NCBI RefSeq assembly: GCF_030063185.1
Contig: NZ_JASISP010000011.1
Span: 47,746-111,745, forward strand
From: Arthrobacter sp. H35-D1
Lineage (GTDB): Bacteria; Actinomycetota; Actinomycetes; Actinomycetales; Micrococcaceae
Reading direction: 5' to 3'
Length of the DNA: 64,000 nt
A program made the position numbers and the translations under genes. The notes beneath the pieces were generated by a model. That model was not told the origin of the DNA and ran no database searches. It was given only the letters and a program-made list of their open reading frames with translations. This document shows positions 1 to 6,909 of this stretch, piece by piece. Within the stretch, counting starts at the first letter, position 1, and every line of letters begins with the position of its first letter.

Positions 1-331
1 AGTTGTAGAGCCGGGCCCGCTCCAGCATTTTCGACACCAATCTCTCTGCGGTCTTTCGGGAGATGGGTCTCCCAAAGCTGGCCATGGCCAGGGCATTGCC
101 AAGGATCGTAGTCCTCCACCAGGGGGTTCCCTTATGTGAGGCGCCGGTTCGCTCGATGTATCCCTGGGCTTCGAGCAGCCCCAGGACGACCACGGCAGGT
201 TCTTCGTCAGGGGCGTCCAGAAGCGTGAGTGCCCATTCTTCATCGAAGTCCGCATTTTTGACCCGTCTGAGGAAGCCCCTGACAACGGTGGCGGGCAAGC
301 CTGCAATTGAGTCGGTCTTCGCAATCCTCAT
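1..331 (-). CDS. Nucleotidyltransferase-like protein, N-terminal part (runs off the window)
   Basis: An open frame starts at the ATG whose complement is at 329-331 and reads without a stop to base 1, giving about 110 residues. The N-terminal half looks like a small winged-helix or linker region. It is followed by a motif of the type GNALAMASFGRPISRKTAE and then LERARLYN. I recognise this as the module that precedes a DNA polymerase beta-like nucleotidyltransferase fold in a family of predicted nucleotidyltransferases; the catalytic domain itself would lie beyond the window edge. The gene is divergent from the zeta toxin pair. Family assignment is from memory of the motif and is moderate; function is unknown. 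Confidence 0.55.
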   Translation of the reverse strand, partial: MRIAKTDSIAGLPATVVRGFLRRVKNADFDEEWALTLLDAPDEEPAVVVLGLLEAQGYIERTGASHKGTPWWRTTILGNALAMASFGRPISRKTAERLVSKMLERARLYN

Positions 332-500
332 GTGAGGGCCACCGTTCCAGTGCACATCTTGGTCACGCGGGACCTGGTTCCTGTCTACTCGGCTCAATTC
401 TAGAAGGTCGAGGCAGGGAGGGCGACGGCCTCCAGTTTTGGTGTGAGATTTCCGTCGTTCCTAACCCCTGTTCAGTGGGGTGTGACTGCAGTAACGTGGC

Positions 501-519
501 GTATATACGAAATGTATAT
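501..519. promoter_or_regulatory. Likely operator of the zeta toxin-antitoxin operon
   Basis: An 8-bp perfect palindrome GTATATAC (501-508) overlaps an inverted repeat ATATAC (503-508) / GTATAT (514-519) with a 5-base spacer. It lies about 20 bases upstream of a strong ribosome binding site (GGAGGAG, 531-537). Antitoxins with a helix-turn-helix usually repress their own promoter, so autorepression here is an inference from position and symmetry. Confidence 0.45.
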
Positions 520-543
520 GGCAAGCGTTAGGAGGAGATGACA

Positions 544-981
544 ATGGAAACCATTCAAGATGAGCTGGCCAGAATCTATGCTGACCGGGAGTTGAATCGG
601 ATCGATCTGTTGCGCGGTTGCGCAGCTGCACGTGCTGCCGGCTTGTATCAGGAAGAGATCGCGCAACGCCTTCAAATTTCACAGGCGGAAGTCTCACGGA
701 TCCTTCGAAAGATCAAAAATTTTCCGGAGCTCCTTGATGAGACGCCCCGGGAGGTCATTCTTGATTTTCATGCCGAGAAGATCGCTCACGATGTGATGCT
801 TGAAAAGCTCAAAAACTGGCAATACACCTTCACCCAAGATGCCGAGCCGAACAACCCTGAAGGCGCGTTGACTGGAGGAAGCTGGGATGAGATCGTTGAT
901 GCTTTTCACCGGGATCTCATTGACATGGAGGACTACCAGGAGATCCTTCAGGCGGTTCAGCGAAGCGTAGCCTCTTCGTGA
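544..981 (+). CDS. Helix-turn-helix antitoxin partner of zeta toxin
   Basis: The protein has about 145 residues with a helix-turn-helix around residues 35-58 (EEIAQRLQISQAEVSRILRK). The C-terminal half is acidic and probably helical. Two in-frame ATGs exist, at 538 and 544. The first abuts the Shine-Dalgarno sequence directly, so 544 has the better spacing and was chosen. The stop overlaps the start of the zeta toxin by four bases (GTGA), so the two are translationally coupled. The order regulator-antitoxin then zeta kinase resembles PezAT of streptococci, though I see no clear sequence match to PezA. Expected roles are to bind the toxin and repress the operon. Confidence 0.65.
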   Translation: METIQDELARIYADRELNRIDLLRGCAAARAAGLYQEEIAQRLQISQAEVSRILRKIKNFPELLDETPREVILDFHAEKIAHDVMLEKLKNWQYTFTQDAEPNNPEGALTGGSWDEIVDAFHRDLIDMEDYQEILQAVQRSVASS

Positions 982-1907
982 ACCGTGAAGTGCTCCAGCA
1001 TGTTCACGACCAGCTAGCCTGGATGACCTCAGAGGGCGGTTCCCTCCACGGAAACTCTCCGCGAGCTACCCAGCGAACGGATCGACCGCTGGATTTGCCG
1101 GGGGAACGGCTCCGGTTCCAACGGGCACTCCTGGATGAGCTACTTTCCGAGGGAGAGAAGCTTATCCAAAAGGAGGGGTTTGCCACTGTCGTCGTGACGG
1201 CTGGGCCACCCGGGGCGGGGAAGTCAACGCACATTGATGAGATGCATCTTGCTGACGGGTGGAGAGAAATTGACGCCGATGAGATCAAGATCAGGCTTCT
1301 GAAAGCTGCCCTCAGGGACGGGCGCTTTGACGATTTCCTCACGGCCAACCTTGCCGATGGCCACCCCATCATGATGAACGAGCTCTCATCCCTGGTACAC
1401 AACGAGAGCGTTGCCTTGGCTGATCTGATGATCAAGCGATGCCTGGAGCGCAAAGAGAATGTGGTCATTCAGGGAACTTTGTCGTGGGAAGGGCTCCCGC
1501 CACGCTATGCGAAGATGCTGGCCCTGTATGACTACTCTGCGGTAACCCTTCTGGATATTGAGGTGCAGCAATCTGTTGCCTTGGAGCGAGCCTTCACCCG
1601 TTGGAGCGAGGGTCGCATCGACACGATAGCGGGACGCTGCGAAGGCGGCGGACGCTTCACTCCCACCGAGGCAATCACCTCGATCTACGATGCCTCTGGC
1701 CGCTACAGCCGTTGCAATCAGAACGCTGTTGATTTCTTCAACGCCAAGGGTGTCGAAGACCTTGACGGGATTCGATTGATCGTCTGCGACGGCGAAGGCC
1801 CCGATAGCCAGACTGAATACCGGAGGATTATGGGCGACTACAAAACCCCCATTCCCGGATATCTCAGAGACCAGGACAAGGACACAGTCCAGGCAGGATC
1901 CCTCTAG
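978..1907 (+). CDS. Zeta toxin family kinase
   Basis: The protein has 309 residues and starts with GTG overlapping the antitoxin stop. A Walker A loop GPPGAGKS lies at about residues 76-83, followed by an acidic EIDADEIK segment typical of zeta toxins. Known zeta/PezT toxins are kinases that phosphorylate UDP-N-acetylglucosamine and block cell-wall synthesis. Some actinobacterial relatives act on other nucleotides or proteins, so the substrate is not certain. The length is within the family range and the frame is intact. The gene is followed by transposase debris. Toxin activity is inferred from family and from pairing with the upstream helix-turn-helix gene. Confidence 0.8.
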   Translation: MNREVLQHVHDQLAWMTSEGGSLHGNSPRATQRTDRPLDLPGERLRFQRALLDELLSEGEKLIQKEGFATVVVTAGPPGAGKSTHIDEMHLADGWREIDADEIKIRLLKAALRDGRFDDFLTANLADGHPIMMNELSSLVHNESVALADLMIKRCLERKENVVIQGTLSWEGLPPRYAKMLALYDYSAVTLLDIEVQQSVALERAFTRWSEGRIDTIAGRCEGGGRFTPTEAITSIYDASGRYSRCNQNAVDFFNAKGVEDLDGIRLIVCDGEGPDSQTEYRRIMGDYKTPIPGYLRDQDKDTVQAGSL

Positions 1908-1962
1908 TTTCGTTCGGCACCAAGCACGGGAGCGAGGTGGGACGCGGGGGTGGCTTCTAGTA

Positions 1963-2393
1963 CTACAGTCGTTTTTGTAGGATGTGGCCGCGGGCTTTGT
2001 AATGGCATTGTTGGGCGCGGTGTTGGTGTTTTCGTCGCCAGAGTGAGCAGCGGATCACGTGGTGTGGGTCCGGCTGCCGGTGCCAGGCGATTCGGGTGAT
2101 GAGGTGCCTGATTTCGGGCAGTGAGAGCCTTACCAGTTGCTGGGCACCTGGGTTTGGACCCCCTTTTTAGAGCGGATGACGCTGAGAAAGGCGTGGGCGA
2201 ACATGGACAGGGTGATGTGCCGGTACCAGCCGGTGTATTGGCGCACCTGGTAGTGGTCGAGGCCGGTTTCGCCCTTGGAGGTTTGGAAGGTTTCCTCAAT
2301 GGCCCAGCGGGCCCCGGCGACCCGTGCCAGCTCGATCACGGTGACGTTCTCGGGGGTGTGGCAGATGAAGTAGGCCTTCTCCGTGGGGTCCTG
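1963..2393 (-). pseudogene. IS701-family transposase, C-terminal remnant with frameshift
   Basis: Reading the minus strand from 2393 gives residues with the block IEETFQTSKGETGLDHYQVR, typical of IS701-like DDE transposases. This frame stops at 2130. The expected C-terminal continuation (LSLPEIRHLITRIAWHRQP and on to GHILQKRL) is present in another frame and ends at 1963-1965. One frameshift therefore separates them, near 2130-2150. Upstream of 2393 an in-frame stop closes the frame and the N-terminal two thirds are missing. This is a dead fragment. It marks past transposition next to the zeta toxin pair. Confidence 0.75.
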
Positions 2394-2573
2394 TTATGGA
2401 GCGCGGTGTTTGACGATGGCAGCGTCGCCTTGGGTGACGATGGGATTGGCAGGTTTGGTCGTCATGGTGACGTGGCGATCGTCAACGCTGGCGGGTGTTT
2501 GTGAATAGATTTCAGTGTCGTCGTCATGGTGACGTTTGGTCCAGGGCATGGCAAAGCAGGAATGCTCCGTTTT
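2394..2573. other. Intergenic debris with duplicated CGTCATGGTGACG palindrome
   Basis: No gene is visible. The palindromic 13-mer CGTCATGGTGACG occurs at 2460-2472 and again at 2522-2534, 62 bases apart. The copies could be remains of insertion-sequence ends between the transposase fragment and the DUF6431 gene. No transposon end could be defined. Confidence 0.4.
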
Positions 2574-3152
2574 TTAGTTGCGCAGGGGTGGGCTGAGTAG
2601 GTTACCTCGTGTGAAGTACCCGATCACGGTCCACGGTGGCAGCTCCATTCTTGCCCGATGGTTGAAGGCCAGTGCGGCGCCTGCCAGGATGTTCAGGCTC
2701 CAGCCGAGCAGGCTCGGCCACGGCTTCGGGCCAGCCAGCATCTCTGGCTTGAGGCTAAATGCGTGCTTTACTGCCTGCTTGTGCAGCCAGTGGACGTGCT
2801 TCTCCGGGACCCGGCGCAGCCAGCGCCGCACCGTCGAGACGGGCCGGTCCAAGTTCGCGGCGATCGTGCGGTGGCCGCTGCCGGCAGCCTTGGCGGCCAG
2901 TGCGGTTCCGATAACCTCCACAGCATCTGCCCGTCGTAGGGCCAACGCGGCCGGCAACAGGACTTGGGTGCGTCTGCAGCCGGAACAGCGGGCCCGTCGC
3001 GGCCGCACGGTCAGCCGCTCCCGACCCAAGCCACGCACGGTCCGCTGCCGGGCGTGCCCGTGGGGGCGCAGTGGAACCGAACAGTGAGGGCAGGGTATTT
3101 CGCCTGCCAGCAAAGCTGTATCGGTCTGCTCGGGGCTGCCCACGACCAGCAT
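2574..3152 (-). CDS. DUF6431-like zinc-ribbon / helix-turn-helix protein
   Basis: The protein has 192 residues. An N-terminal zinc ribbon is visible: Cys21-x2-Cys24 and Cys56-x2-Cys59, with basic residues between. A helix-turn-helix-like stretch follows (GHRTIAANLDRPVSTVRRWL, about residues 92-111). I recognise this layout from actinobacterial DUF6431 proteins, which often sit beside insertion-sequence or recombinase genes. Here a partner recombinase is not present, and the neighbour is a transposase fragment. It probably binds DNA as an accessory transposition protein or relic. The C-terminal third has no feature I recognise. Whether it is expressed is unclear. Confidence 0.5.
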   Translation of the reverse strand: MLVVGSPEQTDTALLAGEIPCPHCSVPLRPHGHARQRTVRGLGRERLTVRPRRARCSGCRRTQVLLPAALALRRADAVEVIGTALAAKAAGSGHRTIAANLDRPVSTVRRWLRRVPEKHVHWLHKQAVKHAFSLKPEMLAGPKPWPSLLGWSLNILAGAALAFNHRARMELPPWTVIGYFTRGNLLSPPLRN

Positions 3153-3460
3153 CGAGTCCGCTCCATTTCCTCGGCCAAAAGCTCATGTCAATGACTCTTG
3201 CCTACCATGCCCACAACGGGGAAGGGGCCAGTTCGTGTGGAACCGGCAGCACCCGGAACGGAAGTTTCAGCCCGCCACCGGCCAGACGGGCAAAATCACT
3301 GTGCCAACCTGGCTACTGAAATAGTCGAGGCGCCGGCGGGAATAGCGGATCTGGTGGTCACGCTGACGCCGCCAACGAAGCACGAACCGCAGCAGCCTGC
3401 ATCGTCACCCACAATGACCAATGCTCCCCAAACTATGCGACGCGTAACAGGTCCTTGAGG
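3153..3460. other. No gene seen; degraded insertion-sequence flank
   Basis: This stretch lies between the DUF6431 gene and the left tip of the first cargo element. All frames on both strands have stops or lack protein-like composition. It is not the missing 3' part of hipA, which would be expected here if the element at 3461-5146 had simply inserted into hipA. Confidence 0.4.
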
Positions 3461-3537
3461 TGTAGGTTCTCGTTTTGGATGTCACTATTCTCAGTTTCGT
3501 GTCACTAGCGTGTCACCGTTCTCAATTTCGTGTCACC
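3461..3537 (+). repeat. Left terminal repeat of cargo element 1
   Basis: The tip is TGTAGGTTC and the first internal box TGTCACTATTC begins at 3480. A second copy begins at 3511 with TTCTCAATTTCGTGTCAC inside. The same order of tip and boxes occurs at 10475, at 47157, and on the minus strand inward from 20781. Repeated binding boxes near each end resemble the layout of IS21-like elements, but family membership is only an inference. Confidence 0.65.
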
Positions 3538-3746
3538 AGAGCCCATCACGCGAGCATGGAGGGCACAAACAGAAAAGGCCTGGTGGATGTTCCAGCCGGG
3601 TAACGGCATACGCTACAGATTGGCGCAGCCTATGGTTTCCGGCAGGAGGATTCTTTACCGAACGGTCAGGGGAGTCGGGTAGGGCTCTGCATTTGCCGTG
3701 ACTGTCCATAGGCTTTGCCGCTCCCGCATTCACGTAGGTTTGGATC
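3538..3746. other. Leader region of the cargo gene
   Basis: This is about 200 bases between the terminal boxes and the cargo ATG. It is mixed in composition, with no convincing ORF or hairpin. It should contain the promoter of the cargo gene. No ribosome binding site of note was found immediately upstream of 3747. Confidence 0.3.
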
Positions 3747-4670
3747 ATGCGATTCCAAGTACCTGACGTAGACCTTCTCGTAAAGCGAATACTCAACCAG
3801 CAGAGTCACGACCTTGCAAAACTATCTGGTGAGGTGCTTACCAGTTTCGCTAATCCGCTCGGGGACTCGCCGGCAGCCAAGGATCGAACCTGGGCCGCTC
3901 AAACCGAACATGTAGAGCTAACCCAAGGAGCTTATACAGCTGCTGCCCAATCTGTAGCCACCCTTCTACAGTCCATCGAGGAGTATCTCCAGGGAATCCT
4001 TGCGCTCTTATCGAGCGATCAGATGCTTGCCCTTCCCACCATGAACTGCGTTAGAGCGATTCATGATGCGGCACTGCGAGTTTGTTCCCTTGTGGATCCG
4101 CAGATCTCATCTCAGGAACGTCTGGCGAGATCAGCGGCCGACTTTCTGGCCGGCATCCAAGGTGGAATCCCAGTTCTTCTAACTTTGAAAGACGCTTTGG
4201 GAGACAGCACCGGGGACCTACAAAGAGTTAGAACGTCGCGTGAAGGTGCCATTGCGCTGTTCCGCAGCATTGGCTTAACGGTGAAGGTAAACGACAGCAC
4301 CGGGCAGGTTCAGAACGTTCGCTGCGAGGACAAAATCTCGAATGTAGATCTCAAGACCACCGATCTCAGCTTGAAGTACACGCCTGATATCGACTTCAGT
4401 TGGAAAATGAACTCCGGAGCTACCCATTCATGTAGGTGGCTATCAAACGGACTGGACGGTCCCTGGCCAGTACTGCTGACCTCAATGATCTTTCCATTGC
4501 TAGATATATCCGATGCGCTAACCACGAACTTGCTTGGGTATGTTGGACTGCCAACGGGGGCCATCCACAAAGACACGCACATGCGGCGTTGCTTTCTCAT
4601 GGGTCGAATCGGTGTGTCGCAGCCATATTCAGACCATGTTGAGTACTTGAGACGAGGCGCTCGTGTATAA
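3747..4670 (+). CDS. Unknown cargo protein of element 1
   Basis: The protein has 307 residues and no recognised domain. The N-terminal half is largely helical (QSIEEYLQGILALLSSDQM) with a hydrophobic segment GIPVLLTLKDALG near residue 140. The C-terminal part contains PTGAIHKDTHMRRCFLM. The coding sequence is visibly more A+T-rich and uses rarer codons than the flanking chromosome, which suggests recent transfer. It is the only clear gene between the two terminal repeats. By position it is a passenger; defence or abortive-infection functions are common in such positions, but nothing in the sequence proves one. The start at 3747 is the first ATG of the open frame. Confidence 0.6.
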   Translation: MRFQVPDVDLLVKRILNQQSHDLAKLSGEVLTSFANPLGDSPAAKDRTWAAQTEHVELTQGAYTAAAQSVATLLQSIEEYLQGILALLSSDQMLALPTMNCVRAIHDAALRVCSLVDPQISSQERLARSAADFLAGIQGGIPVLLTLKDALGDSTGDLQRVRTSREGAIALFRSIGLTVKVNDSTGQVQNVRCEDKISNVDLKTTDLSLKYTPDIDFSWKMNSGATHSCRWLSNGLDGPWPVLLTSMIFPLLDISDALTTNLLGYVGLPTGAIHKDTHMRRCFLMGRIGVSQPYSDHVEYLRRGARV

Positions 4671-4966
4671 GCTACCAAAACGATAAGTGGACGGCGTGCC
4701 TTTTCTAGGCCCAAAGTGAAGATCGCGGAGGTGAGGTCCCTGGTCAGCGCCCTCACGGATCTTCGTGACGGGGTTAGAAAGCAGTCCAAACTGGGGGTCC
4801 AACGGGAGTCCTGTAAGCCGGTCGGTCGGTGGTGCGTTTAGGGAGCAAACTCGGTTTGCACCCATGTCAGCCTGCCATGTTCCGCTGGGTAACCTTATAC
4901 GGGACAGAATTTCCGCCTTCCACGGGTCCGTTCTTCTGACTCCGACAAGCGTTGGCCCGATGCTCG
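4671..4966. other. No gene seen between cargo gene and right terminal repeat
   Basis: Open frames on both strands are short or have unlikely composition. One plus-strand frame contains a helical, basic stretch after the cargo stop, which could be a frameshifted C-terminal extension of the cargo gene, but I could not make the case. The last 35 codons of another plus-strand frame run into the conserved right end (QYRLTPVDLVIARG) and may be the relic of a transposase C-terminus. Confidence 0.3.
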
Positions 4967-5146
4967 CCAATACCGCCTGACCCCAGTTGATTTGGTTATC
5001 GCACGTGGAACTGAATGGCGCGTCTTCACCAACGATGATGCGCCTCGTAGGAAAGTGACACGAATTTGAGAATTCCGCAGATCCAGCGTTGAGCATCGAC
5101 GCAGGTCGGAGCGATCCGCCGGTGACAGACAACTTGGGATCCTACA
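4967..5146 (-). repeat. Right terminal repeat of cargo element 1 (180 bp)
   Basis: These 180 bases align without gaps to 12837-13016 with about seven mismatches (roughly 96 percent). Read inward from 5146 on the minus strand they begin TGTAGGATCCCAAGTTG, then TGTCACC. Further in comes TTCTCAAATTCGTGTCAC. Shorter versions occur inward from 50823 (minus strand) and from 19364 (plus strand). The identity stops sharply at 4967 and 12837, where unrelated cargo begins. Confidence 0.85.
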
Positions 5147-5529
5147 CGGAGTCCGATTTCTTGATCCGTTATGTTTTCCAGGCTGCCTTCGGACCAGCGG
5201 TTCTCATCGTCATGCATGGGGACAAAGCTGATGGCACCGGCGACGTCCCGGCGCACGTGTTGAAGAAGTCCGAAAGTATTGCGTGGAGAGACCTGGAAGT
5301 TCTTGGCCCACCGCTGGATGACGTCGTCGTTGTCGGGCAGCTAGGCCCAGAGGAAGTTCTCCAGCCGGGCACCTCTGTAGGGTTGTTCTGCGATTGGCAG
5401 CGACAGGGACATGGGTGTCGAGGTGGTGTCATCGAGCCAGCTGGAGTTGTACTGGAACTGAGTCTGCCCGCCGTAGGTTTGTGTGAGAATGCCCATTGGC
5501 ACTTCATCGAAGAGGACCCTGAGCTCCTT
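5147..5529 (-). pseudogene. hipA: hipA-like toxin kinase, N-terminal remnant
   Basis: The minus-strand frame overlaps the end of hipB in the +1 frame and reads ELRVLFDEVPMGIL, then LSLPIAEQPYRGARLENFLW. Next comes an in-frame TAG (complement at 5341-5343), and then LPDNDDVIQRWAKNFQVSP and RRDVAGAISFVP. These are the conserved N-terminal blocks of HipA serine kinases. The frame is then cut at 5146 by the right tip of cargo element 1, so about two thirds of the protein, including the kinase core, is absent. Two independent lesions (stop and truncation) make this a dead toxin. HipA normally phosphorylates glutamyl-tRNA synthetase and causes persistence. Confidence 0.8.
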
Positions 5530-5857
5530 CTCCGCTCTTCCTTGCAGACTGGATTGCCTTGATTTCCTTCAGCTTTGAGTGGGTGTTGACGCGGCTGACA
5601 TGGGTCTTGAGATCGACGACGTACTTCTCCGGCGGCCGTCGCGTTGTGAGCATTGAAAGTTCCAAGCCCGCAGCACGCAACACATCCAGAACCTTGCCGA
5701 ATTCCGCGCGCGGGTGTCCCAACTCCAGATCGGAGACAAATTTGCGACTGACCCCTGCCAGCTGTCCTAGTTGTGTCTGGTTGAGGCCAAGTTCGGCCCG
5801 GCGTTCACGCACACGCTGCCCGGCGTGTTCCGCTGTTCCGATGAATTTCTCTGCCAT
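5504..5857 (-). CDS. hipB: HipB-like antitoxin, XRE family
   Basis: The protein has 117 residues from an ATG at 5857 with a good GGAGGAG site upstream. The XRE helix-turn-helix spans about residues 20-55 (LNQTQLGQLAGVSRKFVSDLE). The C-terminal tail is basic. HipB proteins bind HipA and repress their own operon. The frame is intact although the hipA gene that overlaps its 3' end is broken. The retained gene could still repress its promoter or counter a HipA encoded elsewhere. Confidence 0.8.
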   Translation of the reverse strand: MAEKFIGTAEHAGQRVRERRAELGLNQTQLGQLAGVSRKFVSDLELGHPRAEFGKVLDVLRAAGLELSMLTTRRPPEKYVVDLKTHVSRVNTHSKLKEIKAIQSARKSGEGAQGPLR

Positions 5858-5874
5858 GGCTCCTCCTGCCTCCA

Positions 5875-5888
5875 GTATGCCACCATAC
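5875..5888. promoter_or_regulatory. Possible HipB operator
   Basis: The inverted repeat GTATG (5875-5879) / CATAC (5884-5888) with a 4-base spacer lies 18 bases upstream of the hipB start, where an autoregulatory site is expected. The arms are short, so this is tentative. Confidence 0.35.
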
Positions 5889-5965
5889 GGTGTCAGTGAA
5901 CATGTGTGCGGATACAAGAATGCCCCAGCCCGGATTTCTCCAAACTGGGGCATTCCCGGCGGCGG

Positions 5966-6787
5966 CTAGATCTTCGCGATGATGTCCGCCAGCAGCGCCG
6001 AGATGCGCGGACCCGCGGCGGCTCCGGCGGCCAGGACCTCCTGGTGCGAGAGCGGCTCGGCGCTGATGCCGGCGGCCAGGTTCGTCACCAGCGACATGCC
6101 AAAGACCTCCATTCCGGCAGACCGGGCGGCGATGGCTTCCAAGGCGGTGGACATGCCCACCAGGTCGGCGCCGATTCGCTTGGCGTACTGCACCTCTGCC
6201 GGGGTTTCATAATGCGGGCCGGTGAACTGCGCGTACACGCCCTGCGCCAGCGTGGGATCGACCTCCAGGGCAAGATTCCGCAGCCGGGATGAATACAAAT
6301 CCGTCAGGTCCACAAAGGTGGCGCCCTCGAGCGGGGAGGCCGCCGTCAAGTTGATGTGGTCGCTGATCAGCACGGGAGTGCCCGGTTCCCAGTCCCGGTT
6401 CAGGCCGCCGCAGCCATTGGTCAGCACCACCGTTTTGGCGCCGGCGGCAGCTGCCGTGCGGACGCCGTGGGCCACGGCCCGAACGCCCTTGCCCTCGTAA
6501 AAGTGCGTGCGGGCGCCCAACACCAGCACGTTCCTGCCGTCGGGCGTGCGCACCGAGCTGATGGTGGCCACATGCCCCGGGACCGACGGCGCGCTGAAGC
6601 CGGGCACGTCCTCGGCCGGAACCACGGCCGTGGTTTCACCGATCAGCCCTGCCGCACCGCCCCACCCTGATCCCAGCACCAAGGCCAAGTCGTGCCGGGC
6701 GACGCCGGTTGCCTTGGCCAGGAATGCGGCCGCCGACGCTGCCAGGGCGGTGGGGTCCCCGGCCGGAAAAGTGTTTAAATCGCTCAT
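5966..6787 (-). CDS. Purine-nucleoside phosphorylase
   Basis: The protein has 273 residues. It splits purine nucleosides with phosphate into free base and ribose 1-phosphate in purine salvage. Visible motifs are the phosphate loop VLGSGWGG (residues 37-44), NGCGGLN, the substrate block GPHYETPAEVQ and VGMSTALEA, which are hallmarks of the trimeric PNP family. Longer upstream starts exist, but MSDLNTFPAG at 6787 matches the usual family length. It is divergent from the quinone reductase gene, with about 120 bases between that should hold both promoters. It is an ordinary housekeeping gene with normal GC-rich codon use. Confidence 0.92.
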   Translation of the reverse strand: MSDLNTFPAGDPTALAASAAAFLAKATGVARHDLALVLGSGWGGAAGLIGETTAVVPAEDVPGFSAPSVPGHVATISSVRTPDGRNVLVLGARTHFYEGKGVRAVAHGVRTAAAAGAKTVVLTNGCGGLNRDWEPGTPVLISDHINLTAASPLEGATFVDLTDLYSSRLRNLALEVDPTLAQGVYAQFTGPHYETPAEVQYAKRIGADLVGMSTALEAIAARSAGMEVFGMSLVTNLAAGISAEPLSHQEVLAAGAAAGPRISALLADIIAKI

Positions 6788-6909
6788 GCCACCAACATAC
6801 CTGCCCGTGGTAAGTGCGCACCGGAACCGCCCCGCACAAGGCGCTCCACAGGGGCCGCGAAACAGCTGGAACTTGGTGTGCCGTAATAGATAGGCAAGAA
6901 TGAACAACT

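Larger units (their letters stand above)
3461..5146. mobile_element. Cargo element 1 (non-autonomous, shared ends)
   Basis: The left end reads TGTAGG at 3461. It is followed by two tandem 31-base-spaced copies of TGTCACNNTTCTCANTTTCGTGTCAC (3480 and 3511). The right end is inverted: CCTACA closes at 5146, and the inner 180 bp are nearly identical to the right end of the element at 10475-13016. Cargo is one unknown gene at 3747-4670. No transposase is visible. Flanks are TGAGG on the left and CGGAG on the right, so there is no target duplication. The right end cuts hipA. I infer that one end was replaced or the left flank deleted after insertion. Confidence 0.6.

Noticed and set aside
4629..5132. 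Minus-strand open frame of 167 codons across element 1 right end
   Set aside because: Half of it lies in the non-coding terminal repeat and the composition is not protein-like.
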